Source: Micropterus salmoides
Lineage: Eukaryota > Chordata > Actinopteri > Centrarchiformes > Centrarchidae
Length of the DNA stretch: 64,000 bases
Direction of reading: 5' to 3'
Assembly (NCBI RefSeq): GCF_014851395.1
Contig: NW_024041373.1
Coordinates: 2,167,429-2,231,428 of the forward strand
The translations under genes were made by a program, and so were the position numbers. Below the pieces are notes generated by a model. That model worked only from the letters and a program-made list of their open reading frames with translations. It searched no databases and had not been told where the DNA came from. Every line of letters begins with the position of its first letter. Positions within the stretch are counted from its first letter, which is position 1. This document shows positions 22,351 through 33,245 of the stretch, piece after piece.

Positions 22351-25300
22351 GCTTAGGGGGGTGGGGGACGGGACTGAATGAATGATGGGGCCAATCAGGA
22401 ATCTGGTCCCACTGAGGCCTGCCTTTGACCTCCTTCACCTTTCCCCCTTTGGTCATGTCTCACAACATACACCCTTAGGACTCTGGGGGTTGGGCAGGCT
22501 GCAGGGCGTTTGGTGGGTGGGGCTGCTTTATTGCGGCCTCGCCCTTCTTCCTCCCCCACTGGCCACCCCTCAATTTTAATTACACATTAGACACAGAGGG
22601 CTTGGGGGGTGAGAGGGGCACGATGGGAGGCTCCACTACCTGACAGTTGTGGGGTGCCTGTGTCACAACTACCCTCCAATTTTAACTGCACCTTAGTTAC
22701 CACACACCTTATCTTTACTCCACCATACAACACTTCACAATCCATGACATGCATCCAACACAAAACAATACATTTACAGAGGCAGGCAGAGGGGTTGATG
22801 GAGTGGGGAAAATTCTCATTGGCCTTGTGTCCTGCCCCTGGAGCCCCGGGCGTCGGGGGTGCTGTGGGGTTGGTGACGGCCTTGCCTGATCTGGGGTGGG
22901 CTGGGGGGGGGTCGGGGCTCCCCTGGCGTGGGGGCCCGCCCTTGACCTAGGGATCTGGGGACTCTTGCTCATTTCTGGGCGGGTGGTGTGTCCCTGTGGG
23001 GCTCCCGCTGCTTCCCCCTGCCAGCTCTCTCACAGCGGGGGCATTCAGGAGTCTCTGGGGCGCATGGCCCGTGTTGTTGGGGTAGGTTTTGGTGCTCCTC
23101 CTTGGGGGTGCTTGACTGGGGGACTGGATCTGGATGAGATCGGCCTTGGGGGCTGCTGGCACTTCCTGCACTCTGGGGAGGGATGCCTCTGGCTGGTTCT
23201 CCCACGTTATCGCTCCCTGGTGGCAGGGAGCTTCCCGGCATGGCTTTCTGCTGTTCTTCCTTGGGGCGGGGTACAGCTTCCCCCGGGACATGCGGTCTGG
23301 GGTCCTTTGCGCTTTGGGGGGTCGCAGGGTGCCCTGGCTTCTGGGGGTGGGGGTCTCTGCACGGGTTGATCCGGTTGCGGTTTGGAGGGCTGCAGTGGGA
23401 TTGTGGGGCAATTGTCGATGCATCTTGATGCATTGTGCTTTTTCCCTGGGCAGGGTCTCTGAATGGCTGCTGGGCGTTTAGTTTGTGCATTGGAGTCCGG
23501 GGAAGGCATTTCCTCGTTGGCTTGGAGGGACCAGTTTGCGTCCCTGTTTTGCTTCGTTGGCCTCGGATCCATGCTTCCCCATTTTTCTATCGGCCAGTTG
23601 TTGGACCCCTCTGGATACTGAGGTATATAGTTAGTTTTCTGGATGTGCAGTGTGGGTGCAGGGCAGGGCTGTGCTCCGGTTTGCTTGTTAATTTTGCCTC
23701 GTTGCTGGTTTGGCTGGTGTTTCACGGTGGCCGGGGGGCGTGCTGGGCATTAGGGATGTCGGCTGGCGGCCTTAGTTTTTTCCGGCAGTTGGGGGGACGG
23801 CGGACTTTTATTGGTGGGTACACGGTGACCTGTGCGGCACGTTTGCGGCCGGGCTGGGACTTGCTGCTGGTGTTTCTCTCCGCTGGCTTTCGCTGTCGTG
23901 TTGTTCCGCTTGCTCGCCGTGCTCGCGCAGTGTGCACGTTGGGCTCGTCACTTGTGCATTGGTGTTGATGATTCTGTGGCATTTGGGCATTTTGGTTGTT
24001 CGCTGCGCGGCGGTGGGGTGCTGGGTGTGGGGGGGGGGCACTGGTCTATGTTGTGTGCACACTGCGGTCAGTCCGGGCGCTGCGCTTCCGCAGGTTACGC
24101 TTCTTGCGTTCTGTCGGCATTACGTTGTCAACTGGCATTTGGGTTGGGGTCTTCCGCGTTTGCATCACGGTGCATCTGGGAGTCTTTGTTTTTTTGATTG
24201 ATTTTTTTTTTTTTTTTTTCCTTTCTCCCTCCCCTATTGGCTACTGGGGTTTTTGCCTGCCTGTTGCTGGGGTAAGTGTGGCACAGTTGTGGCGTCCCAC
24301 TCTCACTAACAACTACATTCTCTAATAGGCGCACACACGTACACACCCACATGCATACAGTCTCATACATAGACAAACAAATTTAGGTTGTCCCTGGTAG
24401 AATTATTCTTGATGCTTTTCTTTCAGTTACTTAATTAAATGAATTGTTATTATTCCAGCTCTCGTGGCTGTGCTGTGTTGCTTATTTAGTGTGCTGGACT
24501 GTTTTTCATTTTTCTCTTAGTTGTCTTACTATGTCAGCTGTTTATTGCTTTTTTATAAAATGGTATAGATATTTATAGTAGTGTTAATGATAATAATTGT
24601 AATGTTAATGATTATAACAACAATTATAATAAGACTAGTAACAATAGTCGTTGCAGCAGAGGGCGCCGAGCAGGAACACGGGGGCAGCAGGTGACCCGCA
24701 GCCACAGATCCAGAGCCAGAAAACCTGCAGGAAGTGATAGGAGGAGAGGCGAGAGGGACGAGAAAGCACAAGACTACCGGAAAGGGGAGAAGTTGTGTTA
24801 GTAACATGCAATAATGGGATGAGGTTGCATACAGAGGGAGAGAGTCCGACAGAATTTCAGTTTGCAACCACGATGAGAATATAAGCAGATCATATTTCAA
24901 AGCACCTTGGCTCCTGTAAACATGCCGTTTAAAGCGACTTGAGTGTTCTGCAGGAAGCTTCAGGAGACGATCCACATGAGAGCCACAGAGGAGTTCTGCA
25001 TGTCCTGCATCTTCCATTGTACTAAGCAGACCAACAAGTGCTTGTACACGGAGGCCAAAGTTATCAAGAGAAATCTGGGAAAGAAGGGCCCTCAAGCTTG
25101 TAAACATGGGTTCTGCCAGTAGGTGGTGCTGAGGATTTCTGTTCACGGTGGTCATGAAATGTTGACGGAGGCTGGGAGGAAAGGGAAACAAGAGGCTGAC
25201 CAGGGTTTACAACCTGAGAATTCAAAGGCTATTTGAGCGTGACTCTCTGGTGGTGCTGCAGGAAAACTTGAAGGTAGCAGGTTTTGTGAAGGATAGGCCT

Positions 25301-25807
25301 AGGCAGACCAGCTGACGGAATTGCAGCATCACGGATTGACAAGTTAGGTAAATAGGGCATGGCAGAGGAAACAGCAACAGGATGATGGCTGACCTCTGGT
25401 GGACAAGAAGATGACTGACATGGTGGTTTAACCCTTGGAGAGGAAGAGCCTTGCTGGTTTGCTGGAGAAGTTACTAGTGCGTTATACACAGATTGTCTGC
25501 CACATGTAGATGACCCAGACCTGGATGAATGAGGAGTAGATGATCTATTCATGCAACGTTGAATACCTCTCATTGTCACTAAAATCTCCTTCATGATTTC
25601 AACCTGATCAGTAGGCACAGACTCATCAAAATCAGTTAAAGCCTCAATGTCAGGCTCCTGTCTCCGTTGATCATCTTGGTCATCCTGCAACCCATGTGTC
25701 TGTTGTATGCAACATGTATTCTGTCTGACATGCAGCACCTTTCACTCTTGGATATTGCACTTCATAATCTTGTAGATGGGTAGGTGGTCGGCTTTCACAA
25801 CCTGAAT
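22351..25807. repeat. Tandem duplication, copy B (3457 bp)
   Basis: Direct head-to-tail copy of 18899-22350. At the internal junction the gag-side sequence CAACCTGAAT runs straight into GCTTAGGGG. At the outer right edge the same CAACCTGAAT continues instead into GTCGAAGAGTCC. A 2-base match (TG) at the breakpoint is the only junction homology. Copy B keeps the upstream part of the gag gene; copy A has lost it. Confidence 0.97.
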
Positions 25808-25841
25808 GTCGAAGAGTCCCATCTAATGGCTGTGAATCCAT
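24657..25841 (-). pseudogene. BEL/Pao-like Gag relic, copy B (with start codon)
   Basis: The ATG at 25841-25839 begins MDSQPLDGTL and continues RPPTHLQDYEVQYP before a stop at about 25680, giving 53 residues. The frame then shifts into the segment with TDFDESVPTDQVEIMK (25738-25229) and again into LRVQALVGLL and CGSHVDRLL (25191 to about 24860). The PPxxLxDYEV phrase near the start and CGSHVxRLL later are both typical of these Gag proteins. It differs from copy A only upstream of 25808. Two frameshifts make it non-functional. Confidence 0.62.
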
Positions 25842-26395
25842 GACAGTAGTCTAGCCTCCGGCTCAAAGGACCATGTAAAGTAGGAAGGGTTCAAAAGGGT
25901 ACATTTGCTATAGTCACTGGGCGCATCGGTCAGAATGTGTAGAAGGAAGCCAGGAAAATATGAATATCCTCTGAAAAACGTTTTAATTCTTCCAATTCAG
26001 ATGAGGCATTTGTCAACATAATGAGGGAAAAGAAAGACAGGAGTTGTTCGATCTGAAAGAAAGCAAACATAAGATTAGAAACTAAACTCACATGTCCATT
26101 TCAAGGAAATAAGAAGAGACAGACATCTAAACTAAGTTTTCATAAACATAGGATAAAACTAAAGAGTAAATTAAACTTCTCTTACCAGAACTGCCGCCCC
26201 ATGTGGAAGTGAAAGAGTGAGTGAAAGGGAGTGCAGTCCTTAAATAGTGTGAACTAACAGGTGAACTCAATCAACTCAATTAGGAGGAATGAAAGGTGGA
26301 AGTGGGAGCCAATCAGTGATAAGAACAGGAACTAAAGGAAGTGAGGTAAAGGAAGTGAACAAAATAAAGATAAATTGAGGATCTTCACTACAACT
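25842..26395 (-). other. Possible LTR/leader of the gag relic
   Basis: Read on the minus strand, upstream of the gag ATG, there is a TATTTAAG promoter-like box (near 26240), then a segment ending GGCAGTTCTG/GTAAGAG that resembles a splice donor, and TTTCTTTCAG before the leader that resembles an acceptor. The far end begins TGTAGTGAAGATCC, which could be an LTR start. I could not find a second LTR, so LTR status is a guess. Confidence 0.35.
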
Positions 26396-26435
26396 ATAGT
26401 ACAGTCAATAAAGTGGAAATATGTTATTCTTATAT

Positions 26436-27003
26436 TTTTTTCTTAGTCGCTTTGGTACATTTCTAGAATCATCCGTAACATTTGCAAAACTATTTGTATT
26501 GGTAAATTATGGCTAAAGTTTGGATGACAATGAATGAAAATGCACAAGGCTGCACTTTTTCTGTCTGGCATAGATCAATTTCAACAATACAGAGTTACAG
26601 TAAACATTGCAAGAGATTGGACAGGATTCACAGTTACACTTTTACTGTATACACTGTAATCTGTTGATAGAGCATGTCATAGTGATGCAAAAAATAAAAA
26701 ACAAGACTATTTTACAGCACTGCATTGCATAATGGAAAGAGTTACAAAATAAGAAAGGGAAACATGGAAACACCCCCTCAGGTTGACATTCCTGTCTATT
26801 GGGCCACAGATTCTTATTCACAGCACAATAGATCTTCATCAATTTACTGTAGGACATAGGACAATTGTACATAATAATTTGCAATTTGAAAAGACTGAGA
26901 AATTGCTTTTACATATGATGTGCACAAGAGACTAGATGATGTGAAGGCTGAACAAGTAGAATTTCAATTCTGATCTGAGAAATGTACCAAAGGGACTGAG
27001 AAC
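26436..27003 (-). mobile_element. Internally deleted IS630/Tc1-type element
   Basis: Inverted ends: CTTAGTCGCTTTGGTACATT at 26442 and its near reverse complement AGAAATGTACCAAAGGGACT near 26978. Inside on the minus strand is a fragment ending NKNLWPNRQECQ, related to the C-terminus (DENLWPNGEDRLN) of the transposase in the neighbouring element. It is a short deletion derivative of a sister family, sitting about 240 bp from that element. Confidence 0.65.
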
Positions 27004-27821
27004 AGCTGTATGCTAAAATTAAATACTGATTTATATGAAAAAATCAGTCACATTTAGAATATAAAAGTTCATAAAATATACCTAATGCTTCCTGTTGTTA
27101 GTGTTTTGTAGGTCAGTGTGTTATGAGTGAGATTGTATGCTTTCTGAGTGAGAACTGTCACCAGTGTTTTGGTTGAACGAGTTTATTTTGAGACTTGTAT
27201 GAAGTGTTTTGGTGGTTTGAGTGACTTTTGGAGGTGAGATTACAGTTTTTTTACAGTCGCTAGGACACATTTCCCAATACTTAGGTCACTTTTTCAAAAC
27301 TCTTCACACAGTTCTCCAAACCAACTTTCAGCTCGGCACAGCAGTTCATTTCACTTTCAAAATGCACTAAAACTACCAAATAACTTCATACATGTCTCAA
27401 ATCAACTCATTCTTCCAGAACACTAGCAAAGGTTGACAGACAACAAACACACTTTGTCACCCACAAAACAATGACCTAAAAAACACTAACAACAGGTAGC
27501 ATTATACAATGTTTTCTTGTGTAAAACAAGGACACATCTCTGTTTATAATTCACTGCAATATAGGTTACTGGAATGAATCAGACATGATGCAGAATGCTT
27601 CAATATATTTTATGTCTTTTATAAATTTTTATTTTTTTACACTGAGTAATTCCAAAATACAAGAATTTGTATATACACCATCCACTGATGCAGATACAAT
27701 AGTAATGCTAATTTAGTCGGTCTTCTCCATTTGGCCACAGGTTCTCATCCACATCACATCTTATGTCATCTAGGGCAATACACCTAGGAAAGAATCTTCT
27801 GGCATGCCTGATCCATCCCTG

Positions 27822-28035
27822 GCAATCTTATAATAATAATAATAATAATCCTTATTTGTAGAGCACTTTTCAAAAACAAGTTACAAAGTGCTTTAACAAG
27901 TGTAAAGAATAATACAAAAAAAAAAGATAAGAGCATGAAAATTTAATATAAAATTAGTAAAATACAATAAAATAAAAGGGATAAAATAAAGTCAAATAAG
28001 ATCGGGAAAAGCTCTCCTATAAAAGTATGTGTTTA
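27822..28035. repeat. Short interspersed repeat with (TAA)n, inserted in transposase
   Basis: It starts in TAATAATAATCC and includes the fish-repeat phrase TTTGTAGAGCACTTTTC. On the minus strand the transposase frame is clean on either side of it (CLDISAE before, DCQGWIRHARRF after). No family is assigned. Confidence 0.6.
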
Positions 28036-28878
28036 TGTTCTTCTGCTGATATGTCCAGGCATCCAGCATTCATTGCGTCTAGGAGGGACATTTGATCATG
28101 TGGATGGTGGTCATAAACTTTCCACCTCCATTAGGAAAGGAATTCCTCTATGGGGTTGAGGAATGGAGAGAAAGGTGGGAGGAAAAGTGACACCATTCTG
28201 GGATGGGCTGCAAACCACTCGGTGACTGCACGGGAGTGGTGAAATGCCACATTGTCTCTTACAATTATAAATGTTGGCTGATTTCTTCTCTCTCCATCCC
28301 TTTCCTCACCTAGCACAACCCTTCCATAGAGATCATGCTTGAACGCAAGGAGACGTTCAGTGTTGTTTGGCCCAATTAGTGGTTTGTGTAACAGCAGTCC
28401 ATCAGTGGATATTGCTGCGCACATTGTGATGTTGGCACCCCTCTCGTCCGGGACATCCACTGTGGCTCTCTTCCCAACCACATTCCTTCCTCGTCGCCGT
28501 GTTCTGGCCAAGTTGAAACCCGCCTCATCCACAAAGATGAAAATGTGGGGTGTTTGCCTGCCTTCAATCTCCATGACTCTCTAAAATAAATCCACAAGGC
28601 AACATAAGCTGTTACAGTAGTAAACATTACCTAAGAAGTTGGTTTTGTTCAAAAACAGTTCTGTATTTTATTGTGATCTTACCTGGACATATTGGTTCCT
28701 GAGTTGCTTGACATGTTCAGAGTTCCTCTCAAAAGGCACAGTGTACAACTGTTTCATCCTTACCTGATGTTTTTTCAGGACTCTAGAAATAGTTGTTATG
28801 CTTACACTGTGAATATTTGCTAAAGTAATGTTGTCTGCCAAGACTCTTTCTTGAATCTCAGTGAGTTTTATGCCATTG

Positions 28879-28917
28879 CGACACTCCCAGCATAGTCATA
28901 GTTGAGACCTCATGACA
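28879..28917 (-). repeat. Truncated 3' LTR remnant of the gypsy element
   Basis: These 39 bases are identical to the first 39 bases of the 5' LTR. Transposase coding sequence continues straight after them, with about 15-18 residues missing compared with the expected join. A deletion therefore removed the rest of the LTR and adjoining host sequence. Confidence 0.88.
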
Positions 28918-30227
28918 GTACCCCCCGTCCGACGGCCGCCTCCAGGCGGGCCACCAGGTTTTTCAGGGTACCGACGATGAAAGTCTTTGACCAGAGTAGC
29001 ATCCAGGATTTGAACGCGAGGAATCCAGCTCCTCTCCTCCGGGCCGTAACCCTCCCAGTCCACTAAGTATTGAGTACCACGGCCACGGCGGCGGGAGTCC
29101 AGCAGGCGGTGAACAGTAAACACCTGCTCACCATCGATGAATCGGGGTGGGGGAGCCGGAGGTGGCGGTGGGAGCAACGGACTGAAGGCAACAGGCTTGA
29201 GTCGGGACACATGGAATGAGGGGTGCACCTTCATGGAGCGGGGCAGCTTTAGCCTGACCACCATGGGGTTTATGATTCTTTCTACTACAAAGGGCCCGAG
29301 AAACCTAGGAGAAAGCTTGCGCGACTCAGTCTTCAACGGTAAGTCCTTGGTAGACAGCCATACCTTATCACCCCTAGAGTATTTGGGGGCAGGGACCCGA
29401 TGACGATTGGCCTGATGCTGGTACTGGGCTGAGGTCCTTAGCAGCTTGGAGCGGGCCCGGTGCCACGTCCGGTGACACCGCCGGATATGAGCCTGGACCG
29501 AGGGAACTGCTATGTCCTTCTCCTGGGAAGGAAACAGAGGTGGCTGATATCCGTAGAGACACTGGAACGGCGACATACCTGTAGCAGTAGTTGGCAGAGT
29601 GTTGTGAGCGTACTCGACCCATGACACTTGAGAAGCCCACTGGGTGGGATTATTGGAAACCATGCAGCGCAGCGTTACCTCCATCTTCTGATTGGCTCGC
29701 TCCGCTTGGCCGTTAGTTTGAGGGTGGTACCCGGAAGATAAGCTGACAGATGCCCCCAGAGCAGAGCAAAACTCCTTCCAAACAGCGGAGATAAACTGCG
29801 GACCACGGTCAGACACAATATCCAGAGGAAGTCCATGAATGCGGAACACTTGCTTGACGAGGACCTCCGCCATCTCTTTAGCAGAAGGTAATTTAGGAAG
29901 TGGGATTAAATGTACAAACTTGCTGAATCTGTCGACCACTGTGAGGATGGTCGTCTGACCCTCAGATGGAGGTAACCCGGTCACAAAGTCCAGAGCCAGG
30001 TGCGACCAAGGACGACGAGGAATGGGTAGTGGTCGCAGGAGACCGGCGGCGGGCTGGTTAGACCCCTTGTTCTGGGCACACACAGGACAGGCAGCCACAA
30101 ACGCCCGAGTATCCGCCTCCATGGTGGGCCACCAGAACCTTCTGCGAAGGAAGACCAGAGAGCGGGAGACTCCAGGATGACCTGTGAGTCTAGATGAATG
30201 AGCCCATAGCAACACTGCAGATCTCAT
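28896..30227 (-). CDS. Gypsy integrase with C-terminal chromodomain
   Basis: The zinc-binding start has [11 protein letters not shown] with His residues and CPVCAQNKG. The catalytic core has [23 protein letters not shown] and [15 protein letters not shown], giving the D, D and E triad. A GPF/Y-like module ([14 protein letters not shown]) is followed by a chromodomain ([27 protein letters not shown]). The stop codon lies inside the 3' LTR, 22 bases from its start. The true N-terminus is continuous with reverse transcriptase in a frame displaced by a frameshift. The chromodomain in this family directs insertion toward marked chromatin. Confidence 0.9.
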   Translation of the reverse strand: MRSAVLLWAHSSRLTGHPGVSRSLVFLRRRFWWPTMEADTRAFVAACPVCAQNKGSNQPAAGLLRPLPIPRRPWSHLALDFVTGLPPSEGQTTILTVVDRFSKFVHLIPLPKLPSAKEMAEVLVKQVFRIHGLPLDIVSDRGPQFISAVWKEFCSALGASVSLSSGYHPQTNGQAERANQKMEVTLRCMVSNNPTQWASQVSWVEYAHNTLPTTATGMSPFQCLYGYQPPLFPSQEKDIAVPSVQAHIRRCHRTWHRARSKLLRTSAQYQHQANRHRVPAPKYSRGDKVWLSTKDLPLKTESRKLSPRFLGPFVVERIINPMVVRLKLPRSMKVHPSFHVSRLKPVAFSPLLPPPPPAPPPRFIDGEQVFTVHRLLDSRRRGRGTQYLVDWEGYGPEERSWIPRVQILDATLVKDFHRRYPEKPGGPPGGGRRTGGTVMRSQL

Positions 30228-31879
30228 AGGAGAAGGTACAAAGAGACTGCCAGGAGGCCGTTACCTGGATCAGGATGTTCATGTAGAGCCGCCTTGACCT
30301 CCTCTTCAATCCCCCAGGTGATGGCGCCGACCACACAGGCGCTGGGGATCATAGTGTCCAGAGTGGCAGAAGAGTCCTCATCCCTGCTGAATGCTCGGGA
30401 CAGTGCGTCAGGTTTGATGTTGCGTGAACCAGGTCTGTAAGTCAGTGTGAAATGGAAACGACCAAAAAACAACGCCCACCTGGCCTGACGGGAATTTAGT
30501 CGCTTGGCTGAACGGATATACTCCAAGTTCTTGTGGTCGGTCCACACCACGAATGGACGCTCCGCTCCCTCCAGCCAGTGCCGCCATTCCTCCAGTGCCA
30601 GTTTGACTGCCAACAGCTCCCGGTCACCCACATCATAGTTCCTTTCTGGAGGAGAGAAATGACAGGAGAAAAAAGCACAGGGATGCATCTTGTCATCAGA
30701 AGCCCGCTGGGACAGCACGGCACCAATGCCGACCCCGGAAGCATCAACTTCAACAACAAACTGTTTTGTGGTGTCAGGCTGGACCAAAATGGGTGCTTCA
30801 GTGAACCGCTTCTTTAAATCTGAAAAGGCTGCACTAGCCTTCGGTGACCACTGGAAGGTTCGGGAGGTAGAGGTAAGACCAGTCAAGGGGGCAGCTACGC
30901 GGCTGTAATTGCGAATAAACCTCCGGTAAAAGTTAGCAAATCCAAAAAACCTCTGTAGCTGTTTCCTGTTCTCTGGTACAGGCCATTCGACCACTGCTCT
31001 CACCTTGCACGGATCCATCCTTATCTCACCTTGAGAGATTATATTGCCCAGAAAAGAGACCGTAGGGGTATGAAACTCGCACTTCTCCGCTTTTACAAAC
31101 AGGCGATTCTCCAAAAGGCGTTGCAATACCTGGCGAACGTGGTGAACGTGCTCAGCTGGATCTCTGGAAAAGATCAAAATATCGTCGAGATAAACAAACA
31201 CAAATCTGTCAAGCATATCTCTGAGGATGTCATTAACCATGCCCTGGAAGACTGCGGGGGCGTTGGTAAGCCCAAACGGCATAACCAGATACTCAAAGTG
31301 CCCAAGGGGAGTGTTAAAGGCAGTCTTCCATTCGTCTCCCTCTCTAATGCGAACCAGGTGATAGGCATTGCGTAGGTCCAGCTTGGAGAAAATGACCGCC
31401 CCCTGGAGAGAGTCAAAAGCAGAGGTCATGAGAGGTAATGGGTATTTGTTTTTTACCGTAATGTTATTGAGACCTCTGAAATCAATGCAGGGCCTGAGGG
31501 TGCCATCCTTCTTTCCCACAAAGAAGAACCCTGCCCCCAGGGGTGATGAGGAGTGACGAATAATGCCAGCCGCCAGCGAATCCTTTATGTAGGCCTCCAT
31601 TGTCTCGCGTTCGGGCTTAGACAAGCTGTAGAGACGACTCCCAGGGAACGGAGAACCAGGCAACAGCTCAATAGAGCAGTCGTAAGGCCGGTGAGGTGGC
31701 AAAGACAGGGCTTGTTGTTTGCTGAAAACCAACTGAAGGTCATGATAATCCAGAGGAACATTAGATAAGTCTGGTTCTACAGAACCCGTCACCCCGAACA
31801 GACTGGAGTGTGGCAGAAGATAAACAGCTAGCATGACAGGCAGTGCTCCAACTAATGATCCTAGAGGTGGGCCAGTCAA
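30224..31879 (-). CDS. Gypsy reverse transcriptase and RNase H
   Basis: The frame contains [50 protein letters not shown] and the catalytic [11 protein letters not shown], all standard for gypsy reverse transcriptase. The connection and RNase H follow, with [37 protein letters not shown] and [11 protein letters not shown], where the Asp and Glu catalytic residues are visible. It ends at a premature stop at 30224, after a frame change near 30262 at [11 protein letters not shown], where integrase should begin. A frame change upstream near 31800 separates it from protease. Inside, the polymerase looks intact. Confidence 0.9.
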   Translation of the reverse strand: MTGPPLGSLVGALPVMLAVYLLPHSSLFGVTGSVEPDLSNVPLDYHDLQLVFSKQQALSLPPHRPYDCSIELLPGSPFPGSRLYSLSKPERETMEAYIKDSLAAGIIRHSSSPLGAGFFFVGKKDGTLRPCIDFRGLNNITVKNKYPLPLMTSAFDSLQGAVIFSKLDLRNAYHLVRIREGDEWKTAFNTPLGHFEYLVMPFGLTNAPAVFQGMVNDILRDMLDRFVFVYLDDILIFSRDPAEHVHHVRQVLQRLLENRLFVKAEKCEFHTPTVSFLGNIISQGEIRMDPCKVRAVVEWPVPENRKQLQRFFGFANFYRRFIRNYSRVAAPLTGLTSTSRTFQWSPKASAAFSDLKKRFTEAPILVQPDTTKQFVVEVDASGVGIGAVLSQRASDDKMHPCAFFSCHFSPPERNYDVGDRELLAVKLALEEWRHWLEGAERPFVVWTDHKNLEYIRSAKRLNSRQARWALFFGRFHFTLTYRPGSRNIKPDALSRAFSRDEDSSATLDTMIPSACVVGAITWGIEEEVKAALHEHPDPGNGLLAVSLYLLL

Positions 31880-32330
31880 TGTTAGGGTTATGGCAGACTA
31901 ACCAGGGATTACCCAGGACCAGTGGCACCGAGGGGGAACTAATAACAAAGAAACTAATCTGTTCGATATGGTTACCTGATAATTGCAGTCTAACTGGGCA
32001 AGTACGGGCAACAACCTGGGCCAATAACCTACCATCAAGGGCGTTAGCTTCAAGTGGCTTATCTAGCAGTACATTGGGGATCTTTAACTGCTCTACCAAC
32101 ACCTCATCTAGGAAACTCTCATCTGCTCCAGAATCGATAAGAGCTAAAAGACTGTTAGACTGACCTTGGTAAGTGAGGGTGGCGTGGAGTTGAGTGCGAG
32201 GATGAGGAGAAAGAGGGGTCGCTGCTCTACTCGCTAGGATTCTCCTCCCACCTAGCGAGCTTGCCTGTTTGAAGGATTGACAGGGCAGGAAACCAGGAAG
32301 TGTCCAAACTGGCCACAATACAGACAACAC
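31761..32330 (-). CDS. Gypsy aspartic protease region
   Basis: This frame follows gag in the -1 frame. The active-site phrase is [15 protein letters not shown], and further on comes [19 protein letters not shown], typical of the protease of sushi-type elements. The frame is lost soon after SCLSSA, near 31800, before the reverse transcriptase start. In the family this enzyme would process the Gag-Pol polyprotein. The first residue listed is simply where the frame opens, not a true start, because the protein would be made as part of a fusion. Confidence 0.82.
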   Translation of the reverse strand: MLSVLWPVWTLPGFLPCQSFKQASSLGGRRILASRAATPLSPHPRTQLHATLTYQGQSNSLLALIDSGADESFLDEVLVEQLKIPNVLLDKPLEANALDGRLLAQVVARTCPVRLQLSGNHIEQISFFVISSPSVPLVLGNPWLVCHNPNIDWPTSRIISWSTACHASCLSSATLQSVRGDGFCRTRLI

Positions 32331-33229
32331 CGATTAGAGACGCGGCGTTCCACAGGGTCCAGACGCTGGCGGCCTAGCTGCATGGGTTCCTCTCTAGGTG
32401 GGGAAGCACGGCGGTAATCAGAGCTGGTAGCTCCTGATGGGCGAACGGTTTCTGGAAACCGGAAGCGCCGGTACTGGGTGACGTCACTCCCCTGTCGTGG
32501 GTGTCGAGACCTCCTCCGCTCCCGGAGTCGATTGTCAATGCGAATAGAAATAGAGATTAAAGCATCTAAATCAACAGGTTCAGGATAGGAAATTAATTCA
32601 TCCTTTATGGCATCACTCAGACCCTTGGAAAAAGCTGCTTGGAGAGCCACCGCGTTCCAGCCACTCCCCTCTGCCAGCGTGCGGAATTCCACAGCGAACT
32701 CAGCCACGCTCCGGAACCCCTGGCGAAGAGAAAGCAACCTCATGGAAGCATCAGGGCCCCTCATCGGATGGTCGAAAACCTTGCGTAGCTCAGAGCAGAA
32801 GGTGGCGTAGGAAGAGGTAGGTGTGGACTGCTTCTCCCATACTGCTGAGGCCCATTGCAGAGCGTCTCCCTTTAACAGCCCAATAACAAAAGCAATCCTG
32901 GATCTGTCCACAGCGTAGGTGCGGGGCTGTTGTTCGAAAACCAAATCACACTGCATTAGAAACGGTTGACAATGTCCCAAGATCCCCTCATACCGTTCTG
33001 GCGTAGGAACCCACGGTTCCCGATCTGGCAGTGCGATCGGTGCCGCTGGTGGTGCGGGATCTTGAGGAGCCGCTGGAGCCACAGTCAGCTGAGTTTGTAG
33101 CTCTGTGACGTTGATGGTGAGTTGTCGTAGTCCATCCATGATCTCCCTGAGAGAATGACTGTGCTGTCCGAGGGTGTATTCTTGCGCTGTAACTGCATGT
33201 TTGACCGCGTCTAAGTCTGCTGGGTCCAT
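32252..33229 (-). CDS. Gypsy Gag with CCHC zinc knuckle
   Basis: The frame starts MDPADLDAVKHAVTAQ at 33229 and runs 325 codons. It has a capsid-like middle (PERYEGILGHCQPFLMQC, FVIGLLKGDALQWA, FCSELRKVFDHP, RTLAEGSGWN) and a zinc knuckle [14 protein letters not shown] close to the C-terminus, a C-x2-C-x4-H-x4-C pattern that binds RNA. It is open end to end. It overlaps the protease frame by 79 bases, with the next frame at -1, so Gag-Pol may be joined by a -1 frameshift. It forms the particle in which element RNA is reverse transcribed. Confidence 0.9.
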   Translation of the reverse strand: MDPADLDAVKHAVTAQEYTLGQHSHSLREIMDGLRQLTINVTELQTQLTVAPAAPQDPAPPAAPIALPDREPWVPTPERYEGILGHCQPFLMQCDLVFEQQPRTYAVDRSRIAFVIGLLKGDALQWASAVWEKQSTPTSSYATFCSELRKVFDHPMRGPDASMRLLSLRQGFRSVAEFAVEFRTLAEGSGWNAVALQAAFSKGLSDAIKDELISYPEPVDLDALISISIRIDNRLRERRRSRHPRQGSDVTQYRRFRFPETVRPSGATSSDYRRASPPREEPMQLGRQRLDPVERRVSNRCCLYCGQFGHFLVSCPVNPSNRQAR

Positions 33230-33233
33230 AGTG

Positions 33234-33243
33234 GCTGGATTGT
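33234..33243 (-). other. Candidate self-priming primer-binding site
   Basis: Two bases after the LTR end the minus strand reads ACAATCCAGC. This is the exact reverse complement of GCTGGATTGT at 33484-33475 inside the LTR. No TGG-initial, tRNA-type primer site is present in the 16-base leader. The pairing is what Tf1/sushi-group elements use for self-primed reverse transcription. Confidence 0.65.
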
Positions 33244-33245
33244 AC

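Noticed and set aside
18899..25807. Interpretation as a satellite array or CRISPR-like repeat
   Set aside because: Only two copies of one long unit exist, with no short regular repeats and spacers, and the content is clearly LINE plus gag.
28339..28584. Plus-strand frame opposite the IS630-type transposase
   Set aside because: It is the antisense shadow of the transposase catalytic core.
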